Shown: piece by piece, positions 1 to 9,663 of the stretch | Layout: every line of letters begins with the position of its first letter | Position numbering within the stretch: the first letter of the stretch is position 1 | NCBI RefSeq assembly: GCF_031458135.1 | Contig: NZ_JAVDXW010000001.1 | Span: 2,604,001-2,668,000, forward strand | Reading direction: 5' to 3' | DNA: 64,000 bases | Origin: Haloactinomyces albus | GTDB lineage: Bacteria; Actinomycetota; Actinomycetes; Mycobacteriales; Pseudonocardiaceae | The notes under the pieces: model-generated | Told to the model about the DNA's origin: nothing | Seen by the model: only the letters and a program-made list of their open reading frames with translations | Database searches by the model: none | Program-made: the position numbers and the translations under genes

Positions 1-1
1 C

Positions 2-1180
2 CGCCGAGGCGCCCGGGTGGCCCACCTGCGCGAGGACTCCAACCGGTTCCTGTCCGCCGTGCAGATCGGTGTCACTTTCGCCGGTTTCTTCGCCTCCAGC
101 TACGGCGGTGCCACTCTGGCCGTGCGCCTCGAACCGTTGCTGGCGGGCTGGGGGGTTCCTGCCGGAGTGGCCGCCACGCTGGCCCTGGTGCTGGTCACAC
201 TGTTCGTCTCGTACCTGTCACTGGTGCTGGGTGAACTGGCGCCGAAACGGTTGGCACTGCAGAAGCCGGAGAGCGTGGCGCTGTTCGCCGCCGGAGTGCT
301 CGACAGGATCGCCATCGTGTTCCGACCGCTCATCTGGCTGCTGTCGAAGTCCACGAACGCGGTGGTCCGCCTGCTGGGCCTCAGCCCGACAACCGGTCAG
401 GGCTCGGTCAGCGAGGAGGAGCTCCGCGATCTCGTCCGCACGAACGAGCAGCTCACCGTCGAGGAACGCCAGTTGGTCACCGATGCTTTCGAGGCAGGCG
501 ATCGGGTACTCAGCGAGGTCATGATTCCCCGCACCGAGGTGCACTTCCTGAACTCCACGATGTCCTTGTCCGATGCGGCCACCGAGGTCGCGGACAAACC
601 GCACTCGCGATACCCTGTGGCCCGGGATTCCGCCGATGACGTGGTCGGCTTCGTGCACGTGCGGGACCTGTTCGCCGCCACCCACGGCGACCGTGGGGAC
701 TCGCGCGCGGTCGGCGACCTCGCCCGGCCCGTCACCGCGCTGCCGGGCAGCAAGCCCATGCTCGCCGCGCTGGGCCGGATGCGCCGAGGCGGAGGCCACT
801 TGGCCCTGGTCATCGACGAATACGGCGGTACCGACGGCATCGTCACCGTCGAGGATCTCGTGGAGGAAGTCGTCGGGGAGATCCGTGACGAGTACGATCC
901 CAGCGCCACACCCCCGAAAACCTTCGGTGACGGTGTCGTCGAAGCCGACGGGCTCCTGCACCTCAGCGACGTCGAGGAGCAGACCGGTATCACGTTGCCC
1001 GAAGGTCCCTACGACACTCTCGCGGGCTTCGTGCTCAGCCGGTTCGGACGCACCCCCGCTGAAAGGGACTCGGTCGAAGCTCTCGGGCATCGCTTCACGG
1101 TGCTGGAGATGGACGGGCGCCGTATCGCCCGGCTGCGCATCGAACGACTCGACAACACAGCGGAAAATCGGGAGGAGTAG
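2..1180 (+). CDS. CNNM/CorC-type membrane protein with CBS pair, 5'-truncated by window edge
   Basis: The reading frame is open from base 2, upstream of the first possible start (GTG at 17), and those codons already fit the family, so the true start lies outside the window. The visible part has hydrophobic segments near residues 10-30, 43-70 and 90-110 (DUF21-like membrane domain), a tandem CBS pair at about 160-290 and a C-terminal CorC_HlyC domain at about 300-380. This is the order seen in CorC/TlyC/CNNM proteins, implicated in Mg/Co efflux and often mislabelled hemolysin. Transport role is inferred from family; the substrate cannot be read. A strong hairpin follows the stop codon directly. 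Confidence 0.9.
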   Translation, partial: RRGARVAHLREDSNRFLSAVQIGVTFAGFFASSYGGATLAVRLEPLLAGWGVPAGVAATLALVLVTLFVSYLSLVLGELAPKRLALQKPESVALFAAGVLDRIAIVFRPLIWLLSKSTNAVVRLLGLSPTTGQGSVSEEELRDLVRTNEQLTVEERQLVTDAFEAGDRVLSEVMIPRTEVHFLNSTMSLSDAATEVADKPHSRYPVARDSADDVVGFVHVRDLFAATHGDRGDSRAVGDLARPVTALPGSKPMLAALGRMRRGGGHLALVIDEYGGTDGIVTVEDLVEEVVGEIRDEYDPSATPPKTFGDGVVEADGLLHLSDVEEQTGITLPEGPYDTLAGFVLSRFGRTPAERDSVEALGHRFTVLEMDGRRIARLRIERLDNTAENREE

Positions 1181-1208
1181 TGCTGCAGTTTCAGGGAAAC
1201 TGCAGCAC
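1180..1208. terminator. Bidirectional hairpin between convergent genes
   Basis: A perfect 13-bp inverted repeat (1180-1192 and 1196-1208) with a 3-nt loop sits between two converging stop codons. Its core GCAGTTTC...GAAACTGC is the same as in the long palindromes at 12871 and 43794. Confidence 0.75.
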
Positions 1209-1213
1209 ACGTG

Positions 1214-1420
1214 TCAGGCGGCGAGGTTGGCCACCGACTGCGCCCACAGGAAGTACTTGTTCGTACCGAGGTCCCGGATGGTGCGAACGCCGAACGCCTC
1301 CTCGAGGTGCTTGGCATCGCTTTCGCTGACACCCTGCAGCGCCTCGACCGGGGCATCGGCGAGTTCGGTCAGGCTCTTGCCTTCATAGGACTTGTCGACC
1401 TTGTCCGCGATGTCGCTCAT
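1214..1420 (-). CDS. Small conserved protein, helix-hairpin-helix-like, unknown function
   Basis: A 68-residue protein with a good ribosome binding site (GAGGAG, 5-6 bases before ATG). The sequence is alpha-helical in character; the segment DAPVEALQGVSESDAKHLEE followed by FGVRTIRDLG resembles the helix-hairpin-helix-like repeats used for nucleic acid or protein binding in larger enzymes. No catalytic motif is visible. It stands alone, convergent with the CorC-like gene. Longer readings in this frame (up to 1744) have non-coding-like composition and were discarded. Function unknown. Confidence 0.75.
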   Translation of the reverse strand: MSDIADKVDKSYEGKSLTELADAPVEALQGVSESDAKHLEEAFGVRTIRDLGTNKYFLWAQSVANLAA

Positions 1421-1577
1421 GGGTCTCCTCTCGGTGAAGTGGGCCGAGTTCTTCGGCCGGACAATACGTAACACTGTCCGGATTCGACCGACTACGCCAA
1501 TGTTGATCTTGTCACGGTTGCGGTCGCGTGCGACCAGACGCAAGCACGCTTCTCGTGCCGCCAGGGCCTGTTTCGTG

Positions 1578-2207
1578 TCATGCCCGATCGGCGGGCACTT
1601 CGGTGTAGACGGACTCGCCGAGACTGATCGTGGCGACGCCGCCGGTGGCTTCGGCCAGCCATGTCGCGAACTCGGCCACGTCCGAGTCGGGAATGTGCAG
1701 ATCGAAACGGACCTGTTCGGCATACTGCACGTCGGTGAGCGCATAGCCCGAGGACCGGAGGTCGTTTTCCAGCTTGCCCGCGAGCGCGTGGTTCACCGTG
1801 GTCGAAACAAGGCGTACCGACAGCCGCTCGGCGAGCCCGACCCGATCGAGCGTCTCGGACACCGCGCCACCGTAGGCTCGGATCAGTCCGCCCGCACCGA
1901 GCAGTACCCCACCGAAGTAGCGCGAGACCACCGCCACGGTGTTCGTGATGTTGTTGCGCCGCAGCACTTCCAGCATCGGAATCCCGGCCGTGCCCGCGGG
2001 CTCGCCGTCGTCGCTGGACTTCTGGGTCTGTCCGTCGTCGCCGAGAACATAGGCCGAACAGTGATGCCGCGCTTCGTGATGCAGCCTGCGCTGCTGTCGC
2101 ACGAACTCCTTGGCTTCTTCCTCGGTCGTGGCGTGAGTCAGGGCGCACAGGAACCGGGACTTCTTCACGTCGAGCTCGTGGGAGCCGGAGCGGCTGATCG
2201 TACGCAT
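1578..2207 (-). CDS. YigZ/IMPACT family protein
   Basis: The 209-residue protein has the two-part YigZ architecture: an N-terminal IMPACT (UPF0029) domain at about 15-125 containing KKSRFLCAL, GEPAGTAGIPML and RYFGGVLLGAGGL, then a DUF1949-like C-terminal domain at about 135-205. Related proteins include E. coli YigZ and eukaryotic IMPACT, an inhibitor of the Gcn2 kinase; the bacterial role is unsettled. The ATG at 2207 is preceded by GGAAGGA at good distance; the frame is open upstream to 2405 but that extension lacks family similarity. Length is normal for the family. Confidence 0.92.
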   Translation of the reverse strand: MRTISRSGSHELDVKKSRFLCALTHATTEEEAKEFVRQQRRLHHEARHHCSAYVLGDDGQTQKSSDDGEPAGTAGIPMLEVLRRNNITNTVAVVSRYFGGVLLGAGGLIRAYGGAVSETLDRVGLAERLSVRLVSTTVNHALAGKLENDLRSSGYALTDVQYAEQVRFDLHIPDSDVAEFATWLAEATGGVATISLGESVYTEVPADRA

Positions 2208-2420
2208 GCGCGTTCCTTCCGTCGCCGAGCCGCCACCGACTCTACGACCACAGTGTGTAATAGCCGGGAGTGCGGTGACTCCGGTCACTCGTGCTTGCGT
2301 GGGGCCGCTCGCCTGTACCGACCTGGAAGGGATCTTATTATTGCTGGTCACAGGGTCGATGCGAACTTCACTCGGACGCGGTTTTCCGTCGCGTGGAGGC
2401 GACACGTACCGTCCACCCTT

Positions 2421-2621
2421 ATGGAGCAGTCATCGAGTCCGTTGGAACCCGGCACGCGCGTGCGCGCATCGTTCGGTCGGTTTCGCGATCAGACCGGCAC
2501 GGTGGTCGAAACCGCCAATGGTCTACCGGACGTGTTCGACGGCCCCGTACTGTGGGTCCGCTTCGACGGTGACGAGGAGCCCGGCCTGGTGGCAGGCCGG
2601 TTCCTCGAACTCGCCGCTTAG
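2421..2621 (+). CDS. Small KOW/SH3-like beta protein, unknown function
   Basis: A 66-residue reading frame. The sequence GTRVRASFGRFRDQTGTVVE and the later LWVRFDGDEEPGLV look like a small beta-barrel of the kind found in KOW or SH3-like domains. No clear ribosome binding site precedes the ATG. It lies between the divergent yigZ-like gene and the convergent methyltransferase gene. Coding is likely from composition but not certain; function unknown. Confidence 0.55.
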   Translation: MEQSSSPLEPGTRVRASFGRFRDQTGTVVETANGLPDVFDGPVLWVRFDGDEEPGLVAGRFLELAA

Positions 2622-2673
2622 AGAACCTGTTCGATCTTGTGTAGGTGGTCACCGAACCGCCGTCCGGAAGTGA

Positions 2674-3795
2674 TCATTCCCAGACTTCCCGAGCGGTTTC
2701 GGTGACCAGACGCAGCTTGGCGACCTGTTGTTCCACGGTGAGCGCGTTGCCCTCCTGAGTGGAGGCGAAGCCGCACTGTGGCGACAGGCAGAGCTGGTCG
2801 ATATCGATGTAGCGCGTGGCTTCCTCGATCCGGCGCTTGAGGTCGTCCTTGGCTTCCAGCTCGCCGCTCTTGGTGGTGACCAGCCCCAGAACCACGACCT
2901 TGTCCTTGGGGACGAAGCGCAGCGGCTCGAATCCGCCCGATCGTTCGTCGTCGAACTCCAGGAAGAACCCCTGCACGTCGAGCTCGCCGAACAGCGCCTC
3001 GGCCACGAAGTCGTAACTGCCTTCGGCGGCCCACGAGGATCGGTAGTTGCCCCGGCACATGTGGGTGGTCACCGACATACCTTCCGGGCGCCCAGCGAGC
3101 GCGGCGTTCATGAGTTCGATCGTGCGCAGATGCTGTGTCCGCGGTTCGCCGCCTCGCGCGGCGAACCGCGCCCGCTGCTCGGGATCGTTGAGGTAGGCGA
3201 GGCTGGTGTCGTCGAGCTGCAGGTAGCGGCAGCCCAGCTCGCCCAGTGCGCGGATCTCTGCTGCGTAGGCCGCGCCCAGGTCGGCGCGGAAGGTGTCGAG
3301 ATCCGGGTAGACGTTCTCGTCGATGGCGGCCCGGCCGCTGCGGTACTCCACCATGCCGGGTGAGGGCAGCGTGATCTTCGGAGTGGCGGTGGTGGTTCGT
3401 TCGGCCAAGGCGGTGAAATCGTCACCGAAGATGGTCCGCCCCAGCCGGATCGGTCCGGAGACCCGCATCTCGGGCGTCGTGAATTCGAGATCACCCTCGG
3501 TGTTGTGGAACCGCACGGTCAGTTCGGACTCGTCATTTCTGGTGATCCCGCCGAGCTGGTAGAGGAAGTCCATATGCCAGGATCCCCGGCGGAACTCGCC
3601 GTCGGTGGCACTGGACAGGCCGATCTCCTCCTGCATGGCCACAACATCGGTGATGGCCTGATCCTCGGTCGTCCGCAGTTCCTGTGCCGTGATCTCGCCG
3701 GTGGCGAACCGCTTGCGTGCATCGAGGAGTGCGGGTGGACGCAGCAGGCTGCCGACGTGATCGCCACGGAACGGGGGCGTGGTGCGCGGACTCAT
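2674..3795 (-). CDS. Cobalamin-independent methionine synthase-like methyltransferase (short MetE/YxjG type)
   Basis: The 373-residue protein corresponds to the C-terminal catalytic barrel of MetE without the N-terminal half, as in the YxjG/YxjH group. Zinc-ligand positions look intact: His-x-Cys in THMCRGN, a Glu in the following strand (FFLEFDDERSGG) and Cys in LSPQCGFAS. It probably transfers a methyl group to homocysteine or a related thiol; the methyl donor is uncertain because the folate-binding N-terminal half is missing, which is normal for this subgroup. Start is the ATG at 3795 (weak RBS). It reads toward the small beta protein. Confidence 0.88.
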   Translation of the reverse strand: MSPRTTPPFRGDHVGSLLRPPALLDARKRFATGEITAQELRTTEDQAITDVVAMQEEIGLSSATDGEFRRGSWHMDFLYQLGGITRNDESELTVRFHNTEGDLEFTTPEMRVSGPIRLGRTIFGDDFTALAERTTTATPKITLPSPGMVEYRSGRAAIDENVYPDLDTFRADLGAAYAAEIRALGELGCRYLQLDDTSLAYLNDPEQRARFAARGGEPRTQHLRTIELMNAALAGRPEGMSVTTHMCRGNYRSSWAAEGSYDFVAEALFGELDVQGFFLEFDDERSGGFEPLRFVPKDKVVVLGLVTTKSGELEAKDDLKRRIEEATRYIDIDQLCLSPQCGFASTQEGNALTVEQQVAKLRLVTETAREVWE

Positions 3796-4071
3796 GCCGC
3801 CCGAACATACGAGCTCTGGCCCTGTCTGGCCAGACATCGCCGCGAAGCGGTAGCCGCAGTAACCCGAACGGCCCCGTGGAACTTCCTCGAACTGTGGACG
3901 CCGACACCGGGCACTCGTGGAAAACGCACAGGAGCGCAGCCCTTTGCCCGGCGGATGTGAGCAAGGACAATACGGACCGCCCGGCTTGGGCGGATAAAAT
4001 CGCCGGGTGCGAGAGCGACTCGACAACGCGGGTTGCGGTAAGGCTGCCTCTGAGCTACGGGTACTGAACGG

Positions 4072-5235
4072 ATGAAGACGATGCGGGTTCTGGTCATCGG
4101 GGGTGGCATAGGAGGACTCGCCGTTGCCAAGGGGCTGCTCGACCGGGGACACCACGTCCGCGTCTACGAGCACGCCGAAACTCTGCGCGATGGTGGTGCG
4201 GGAGTCACGATTTGGAGTAATGGCACCGCCGCGCTGCGCGACCTGGGAGTTTCGCTGGACGGTGTCGGCCGTCAGCTGCACAGTCTGCGCTCGCTGACCG
4301 GGAACGGCCGCCTGCTGTGGGAGGCCGATCTCGACGAGGTCACCGAACGTCTCGGTTCGCCGACCGTGGAAATTCCGCGTCGCACTCTGCTCGCTCGGTT
4401 GGCCGACACGCTCCCGCCGGAAACGATGCGCTTCGGGCAGCGTTGCAGCGGTGTGCGCGAATACCCGGATCGAGTCGTCGCGGACTTCGCCGACGGCTCC
4501 TCGGCCGACGGCGACATCCTCATCGGCGCCGACGGGCAGCGTTCGGTGGTCCGGCGCCAGGTACTCGGCGGAGAACCCGCGAGGCTGACCGGGTGGGCGA
4601 GCTGGCAGGGTCTCACCCACAGTGATCTTCCCCTCGCGCACGGATACCGAACGCTCAACATCGCGGGGCGCGACGGCCACTGCGGCCTCATCCCGGCCGG
4701 GAACGGGCTCCTGCACTGGTGGTTCGACACACCCTGGCGCCAGGGCCATCCGGACCTTTCCGTGGCCGATCTGCGTCGTGCGTTCGACGGGTGGCCGGAA
4801 CCCGTGGGCGAGCTGCTGTCCGCGGTCACCGATGACGACCTCGGGTTCTTCCCGCATATCCGCCATCAGGTGCCGAAAGTGTGGGGAGGCCCGCGAACGA
4901 CGTTGCTCGGGGATGCCGTGCACGCGATGCCGCCCGCTGTGGCGCAGGCCGCGAACCAGACACTGGAGGATGCCTGGCTGCTGTCGTGCCTGCTCACCGA
5001 CGTTCAGGGGGCTCCGGCGCAGCGGTTGCGGCACTATGAGAAGGAGCGGCGTCCTCGGGTCGCGAAGGTGTCGCGGCAGGCGGCCCTGACCTCCGCGCAG
5101 CGCCGCACACCATTGCAACGACTCGGACGGTTCCCGAAGTGGGTGGCCACCCGCAGCCAGGTGGTCTCCCTGCGGTCGGGCAGCAACGTTCTACGAGGGC
5201 TGACCCCGGCTCCGGCGCAGGTCGGCATCGCATAG
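4072..5235 (+). CDS. FAD-dependent monooxygenase (PHBH/salicylate hydroxylase type)
   Basis: A 387-residue class A flavoprotein. The FAD fingerprint GGGIGG is at residues 10-15, the DG motif in LIGADGQRSVVRR at about 160, and the second FAD site in LLGDAVHAMPP at about 280. These are the three signature motifs of aromatic-ring hydroxylases such as PHBH and zeaxanthin-epoxidase-like enzymes. The substrate cannot be inferred. An in-frame ATG at 4081 could also be the start; neither has a strong RBS. The gene ends in an 18-bp perfect hairpin shared with the convergent reductase gene. Confidence 0.9.
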   Translation: MKTMRVLVIGGGIGGLAVAKGLLDRGHHVRVYEHAETLRDGGAGVTIWSNGTAALRDLGVSLDGVGRQLHSLRSLTGNGRLLWEADLDEVTERLGSPTVEIPRRTLLARLADTLPPETMRFGQRCSGVREYPDRVVADFADGSSADGDILIGADGQRSVVRRQVLGGEPARLTGWASWQGLTHSDLPLAHGYRTLNIAGRDGHCGLIPAGNGLLHWWFDTPWRQGHPDLSVADLRRAFDGWPEPVGELLSAVTDDDLGFFPHIRHQVPKVWGGPRTTLLGDAVHAMPPAVAQAANQTLEDAWLLSCLLTDVQGAPAQRLRHYEKERRPRVAKVSRQAALTSAQRRTPLQRLGRFPKWVATRSQVVSLRSGSNVLRGLTPAPAQVGIA

Positions 5236-5268
5236 CCGGGTGGACTGCTCGCAGTCCACCCGGCTATG
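5231..5268. terminator. Bidirectional terminator hairpin
   Basis: Perfect 18-bp inverted repeat (5231-5248 with 5251-5268) around a 2-base centre. It overlaps the monooxygenase stop codon and sits just before the convergent aldo/keto reductase stop, so it can serve both genes. Confidence 0.85.
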
Positions 5269-5275
5269 GCGAGAC

Positions 5276-6106
5276 TCACGCTCCGAAGACGTCCGGGTCG
5301 GGACCGACCCTGGTTCCGGTGTGCAGGTCCTCGAGCACGGCCATGTCGTCCTGGGCGAGCTCGAAGTCGAAGACATCGAGGTTCTCGCGCACCCGTGACG
5401 GCGTCACCGACTTCGGAATCGCCACATTGCCCAACTGCACGTGCCAGCGCAGCACGATCTGGGCCGGGCTCTTGCCGTACTTCTCAGCCAGCGAGGTCAG
5501 CGCGGAGTCCTCCAGCAGCCCCTTGCCCTGGCCGATCGGACTCCAGGCCTCGGTGACGATGTCGTGCTCGGCGTGGAACGCACGCAGATCGGTCTGCTGC
5601 AGATTCGGGTGCAGCTCGATCTGGTTGACGGCGGGCACCACGCTGGTCTCCTCGAGGAGCCGGCGCAGGTGCGGGATGTGGAAATTCGACACGCCGATGG
5701 ACTTGATGCGTCCGTCGGCGTGCAGCTTCTCGAACGCCTTCCACGTGTCGATGTAGAGGTCCTGGCCGGGCGCAGGCCAGTGGATCAGGTACAGGTCCAC
5801 GTAGTCGAGGCCGAGCTTGGTGAGGCTCTCGTCGAACGCGCGCAGGGCCTCGTCGTAGCCCTGCCGGTCATTCCACAGCTTGGTGGTGACGAACAGGTCC
5901 GCACGCGCCACACCCGAGTCGGCGATGGCCTTGCCGACACCTTCCTCGTTGCCGTACGCGGCGGCGGTGTCGATGCTGCGGTATCCGGCGTCGAGTGCCG
6001 TGCGTACCGGTTCGATCACCTCGTCCGGCGGGACCTGGAAGACGCCGAAGCCGAGTTGCGGAATCCGGGCACCGGTGTTCAGCGTGATGTTCGGGACCTG
6101 ACTCAT
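5276..6106 (-). CDS. Aldo/keto reductase (2,5-diketo-gluconate reductase-like)
   Basis: A 276-residue TIM-barrel NADPH-dependent reductase. The catalytic tetrad is present: Asp46 and Tyr51 in DTAAAYGNE, Lys76 in VTTKLWND, His109 in YLIHWP. The C-terminal cofactor segment IPKSVTPSRVRENL is also present. The group (DkgA/DkgB, YvgN) reduces keto sugars, methylglyoxal and other aldehydes; the substrate here is not defined. ATG at 6106 has an excellent RBS (GGAGGAAC), favouring it over the upstream in-frame start at 6157. Confidence 0.95.
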   Translation of the reverse strand: MSQVPNITLNTGARIPQLGFGVFQVPPDEVIEPVRTALDAGYRSIDTAAAYGNEEGVGKAIADSGVARADLFVTTKLWNDRQGYDEALRAFDESLTKLGLDYVDLYLIHWPAPGQDLYIDTWKAFEKLHADGRIKSIGVSNFHIPHLRRLLEETSVVPAVNQIELHPNLQQTDLRAFHAEHDIVTEAWSPIGQGKGLLEDSALTSLAEKYGKSPAQIVLRWHVQLGNVAIPKSVTPSRVRENLDVFDFELAQDDMAVLEDLHTGTRVGPDPDVFGA

Positions 6107-6305
6107 GTACGTGTTCCTCCAAGGTGTCCTACAGGGTTTCCCCTCCGGATCAACCACCGCAGTCGATCATGGATTCCAGCCTGTGCAACCCATCACAGCA
6201 TGCACGCGGCGGTTGTGCGAGTCCGGCCCTCGCCCCTGGGCGCCGGGGTCGAGGGCCGGGTTTCGGCATTTCGATCCCCGAACGCCGGTCTCGGTGCGCC
6301 GGGCC

Positions 6306-7532
6306 TCAGTCGAGGGTGCTCGGTTCCGGCTGCGCCGCGGCCGGGGCGTGCTCCCGCCGATGGGTGGCCACGATCTCCGAGGCATGCGGCGGACGGCGGT
6401 CGAGCCATCCCGACAGCAGGGCGAAGCCGAGGCCGGTCAGCGCCAGCAGCGCCCCCACCCAGCTCGGCGCCACGAAACCGAAACCTGCGGCGATGACCAC
6501 ACCACCCAGGTGGGCACCCAGCGCGTTCGCGATGTTGAACGTCGACTGGATGCTCGCCGAGCCCAGGGCAGGGGCTTCCTTGGCCTGATCGATGATCCGC
6601 GCCTGAATGCTGGGGATCGCGGCGAACCCGGCCAGTCCGACCAGGAACACGTTGGCGGCAGCCAGCACCTTGCTGTCCGCGGTGACCAGGAACAGCGTCA
6701 GCGCCACCGCCAGCGCGGTCAGGAACACGTACAGCGTGCGCATCGGTGCCCGGTCGGCCAGCCGTCCACCGATCACCGTGCCGACGGTCATGCCGACACC
6801 GAACAACGCCAGCAGGACGGTGACCGCCGTCGGCGTGTAGCCCGTGATCTGGGTCAGCAGTGGCTTGATGTAGCTGTAGAAGGAGAAGGTCGCGGCGAAG
6901 CCGAACACCACAACGGCGAACGCCAGCCACACCTGGGGGCGTTTGAAGGCCCTGAGTTCACCGCGCAGGCTGGCCTCGGTGGGCTTGGGCTGCTGCGGTA
7001 CCAGCGCGGCCACGGCGGACAGGGCCACCACGCCGATCGCGGCCACCAGTCCGAAGGTCCAGCGCCAGCCCAGTTCCTGCCCGAGCAGTGTGCCTACCGG
7101 AACTCCGACGATATTGGCCACGGTGAGCCCCACGAACATCAGCGAGATGGCGCGGGCGCGCTTGTCGTTCGCGACCAGGCTCGCGGCGACGACCGCGCCG
7201 ATGCCGAAGAAGGTTCCGTGTGGCAGGCCCGCCAGGAACCGGGCCGCAAGCAGGGATTCGTGGGTGGGAGCCAGTGCAGTGAGTGCGTTGCCGAGCGTGA
7301 ACAGCCCCATCATGCTCAGCAACATGGTCTTGCGGCGTATGCGCATTCCCGCCGCGGTGAGCAGCGGCGCGCCGATGACGACACCGAGTGCGTACATCGA
7401 GATGTACCCGCTGGCGGAGGCGAGTGAGGTGTGCAGGGAGGAGGCCACTTCGGGCAGCAGCCCCATCATCACGAATTCGGTGGTTCCGATGCCGAACGCT
7501 GCGATGGCCAGGGCCAGCAGGGCAATAGGCAA
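6306..7532 (-). CDS. MFS transporter, DHA1 family (AraJ/YdhP-like)
   Basis: The 408-residue protein has about 12 hydrophobic segments and the DHA1-type signatures FGIGTTEFVMMGLLPE near the N-terminus and GIGAVVAASLV in helix 4. The AraJ/YdhP/Cmx-like exporter group moves sugars, drugs or metabolites out with proton antiport. Start is a TTG at 7532 preceded by GAAGGAGA at the correct spacing. It is followed, 200 bp downstream, by the reductase gene on the same strand; no hairpin separates them, so co-transcription is possible. Substrate unknown. Confidence 0.93.
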   Translation of the reverse strand: MPIALLALAIAAFGIGTTEFVMMGLLPEVASSLHTSLASASGYISMYALGVVIGAPLLTAAGMRIRRKTMLLSMMGLFTLGNALTALAPTHESLLAARFLAGLPHGTFFGIGAVVAASLVANDKRARAISLMFVGLTVANIVGVPVGTLLGQELGWRWTFGLVAAIGVVALSAVAALVPQQPKPTEASLRGELRAFKRPQVWLAFAVVVFGFAATFSFYSYIKPLLTQITGYTPTAVTVLLALFGVGMTVGTVIGGRLADRAPMRTLYVFLTALAVALTLFLVTADSKVLAAANVFLVGLAGFAAIPSIQARIIDQAKEAPALGSASIQSTFNIANALGAHLGGVVIAAGFGFVAPSWVGALLALTGLGFALLSGWLDRRPPHASEIVATHRREHAPAAAQPEPSTLD

Positions 7533-7825
7533 AGGGTATCTCCTTCAATGTGGGTCGGACACTGAAAGGTGGGCTGCATTGCCCGAACTGCGCGGCGGAT
7601 GCTGCGGCGCGTGCCCCCGACCGCGACGCATGCTCCCGACCTCTGCAACAGTAGTCCGCATTACCGATGTTCCTGTATCGGTTATGAACAGCACCACTCC
7701 CATTCCGGGGAAAGAGACCACGTTTGGTGGACGGCGGGCTGGTGGTGATACCCGTTTTCCGAGTGTGGTGACGAAGCCGAGCGATCACCGCGTCGAGTGC
7801 GGTGCGTGAGTGCGGTCGAGTGCGG

Positions 7826-9574
7826 TCAAGCCGAAGGGCCGCGTTCGTTTCCCGGTTCTTCCCGCCGGGAAGTCGTAGTCGGCGATTGCCCGACCACCAC
7901 GTGGGCCTCGACCTGCATCCGTTCGGTCATGTGCGGATAGTGCAGCTCGAACGCCGGGCGCTCGGAGCGGATGCGGGGCAGCTCGTGGAAGTTGTGCCGC
8001 GGCGGCGGGCAGGAGGTCGCCCACTCCAGCGAGTTGCCGTGTCCCCACGGGTCGTCGACGTTGGCCACGACGCCGTAGCGGTAGCTTTTGAACACGTTCC
8101 ACACGAACGGCAGCACCGAGGCACCCAGGATGAACGCGCCCACGGAGGAGATCATGTTCAGCGTGGTGAACCCGTCACTGGGCAGGTAGTCGCCGTAGCG
8201 CCGGGGCATGCCCTCGTTGCCCAGCCAGTGCTGGACGAGGAACGTGCCGTGGAAGCCGAGGAACGTCAGCCAGAAGTGCAGCTTGCCCAGCCGCTCGTCC
8301 ATCATCCGCCCGGTCATCTTCGGGAACCAGAAGTAGATCCCGGCGAACACCGCGAACACGATGGTGCCGTAGAGCACGTAGTGGAAGTGCGCGACCACGA
8401 AGTACGAGTCGGTGACGTGGAAGTCCAGCGGCGGGGAGGCCAGCAGGATGCCGGTCAGCCCGCCGAGCAGGAAGGTCACCAGGAAGCCGATGGAAAAGAT
8501 CATCGGCGTCTCGAAGGTGAGCTGGCCGCGCCACATGGTGCCGATCCAGTTGAAGAACTTGATACCGGTCGGAATGGCGATCAGGAACGTGGTGATCGCG
8601 AAGAACGGCAGCAGCACAGCCCCGGTGGCGAACATGTGGTGGGCCCACACCACCACCGACAGGAACCCGATGGTCCAGGTCGCGTAGACCAGGCCGGTGT
8701 AGCCGAACAGTGGCTTGCGGCTGAACACGGGCAGGATCTCGGTGACGATGCCGAAGAACGGCAGCGCGACGATGTAGACCTCGGGGTGGCCGAAGAACCA
8801 GAACAGGTGCTGCCACAGGATCGCACCGCCGTTGGCGGGATCGAACACGTGCGCATCCAGGTGCCGGTCCGCCAGCAGCCCGAACAGGGCGGCCGTGAGG
8901 ATCGGGAACGCCAGGAGGATCAGCAGACTGGTGACCAGGATGTTCCAGGTGAAGATCGGCATCCGCCACATCGTCATGCCCGGTGCGCGCATGCAGACCA
9001 CGCTCGTGATCATGTTGACGGCGCCGAGGATCGTGCCCAGTCCGCTGACGAGGAGGCCGGTGATCCACATGTTGCCGCCGATCCCGACGCTGTACTGGGC
9101 GCGTGACAACGGCGGGTAGGCGGTCCAGCCGAAGTCGGCCGACCCGCCCGCCAGGAGGAATCCGCTGATCACGATCAGTCCGCCGAGCAGGAACAGCCAG
9201 TACGAGAAGGCGTTGAGCCGGGGGAAGGCGACATCGGGCGCGCCGATGTGCAGCGGCAGGATGACATTGGCGAAGCCGAACACGATCGGCGTCGCGAACA
9301 GCAGCAGCATGATCGTGCCGTGCATGGTGAACAGCTGGTTGTACTGCTCCAGCGACAGGAACTGCATCCCCGGCACCGCGAGTTCGCCCCGCATCAGCAT
9401 GGCCATCGCGCCGGCGATCAGAAAGAACGTGAACGCCGTGGTGAGGTAGAGCTCGCCGATCTGCTTGGGATCCGTGGTGCGGAGGAGGGCGACCAGGCGC
9501 GATCCCTTGCGGGGACGCGCCGCTTCCGACGCCCGTGTGGGCACCGGTGTCGGACGAGCGCTGCCGATGGCCAT
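7826..9574 (-). CDS. ctaD: Cytochrome c oxidase subunit I (aa3 type)
   Basis: The 582-residue integral membrane protein is the catalytic subunit of the aa3 oxidase: electrons pass from low-spin heme a to the heme a3-CuB site, where oxygen is reduced to water with proton pumping. Visible ligands: the heme a His in [10 protein letters not shown], CuB His plus cross-linked Tyr in FGHPEVYI, the CuB His pair in WAHHMF, and the heme His residues in [10 protein letters not shown]. About 12 transmembrane helices. ATG at 9574 has a strong RBS (GGGAGG). No other oxidase subunit gene is nearby, which is common in actinobacteria where ctaD lies apart from ctaC/ctaE. Confidence 0.97.
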   Translation of the reverse strand: MAIGSARPTPVPTRASEAARPRKGSRLVALLRTTDPKQIGELYLTTAFTFFLIAGAMAMLMRGELAVPGMQFLSLEQYNQLFTMHGTIMLLLFATPIVFGFANVILPLHIGAPDVAFPRLNAFSYWLFLLGGLIVISGFLLAGGSADFGWTAYPPLSRAQYSVGIGGNMWITGLLVSGLGTILGAVNMITSVVCMRAPGMTMWRMPIFTWNILVTSLLILLAFPILTAALFGLLADRHLDAHVFDPANGGAILWQHLFWFFGHPEVYIVALPFFGIVTEILPVFSRKPLFGYTGLVYATWTIGFLSVVVWAHHMFATGAVLLPFFAITTFLIAIPTGIKFFNWIGTMWRGQLTFETPMIFSIGFLVTFLLGGLTGILLASPPLDFHVTDSYFVVAHFHYVLYGTIVFAVFAGIYFWFPKMTGRMMDERLGKLHFWLTFLGFHGTFLVQHWLGNEGMPRRYGDYLPSDGFTTLNMISSVGAFILGASVLPFVWNVFKSYRYGVVANVDDPWGHGNSLEWATSCPPPRHNFHELPRIRSERPAFELHYPHMTERMQVEAHVVVGQSPTTTSRREEPGNERGPSA

Positions 9575-9663
9575 CCCTGCCTCCCTCGTTCGAGACCGCT
9601 CGGTCAGTCTTGCGCCGTGTTCGGACGTTCGCAAAACGTGTCCGCCACTTGAGTGATCTTTCG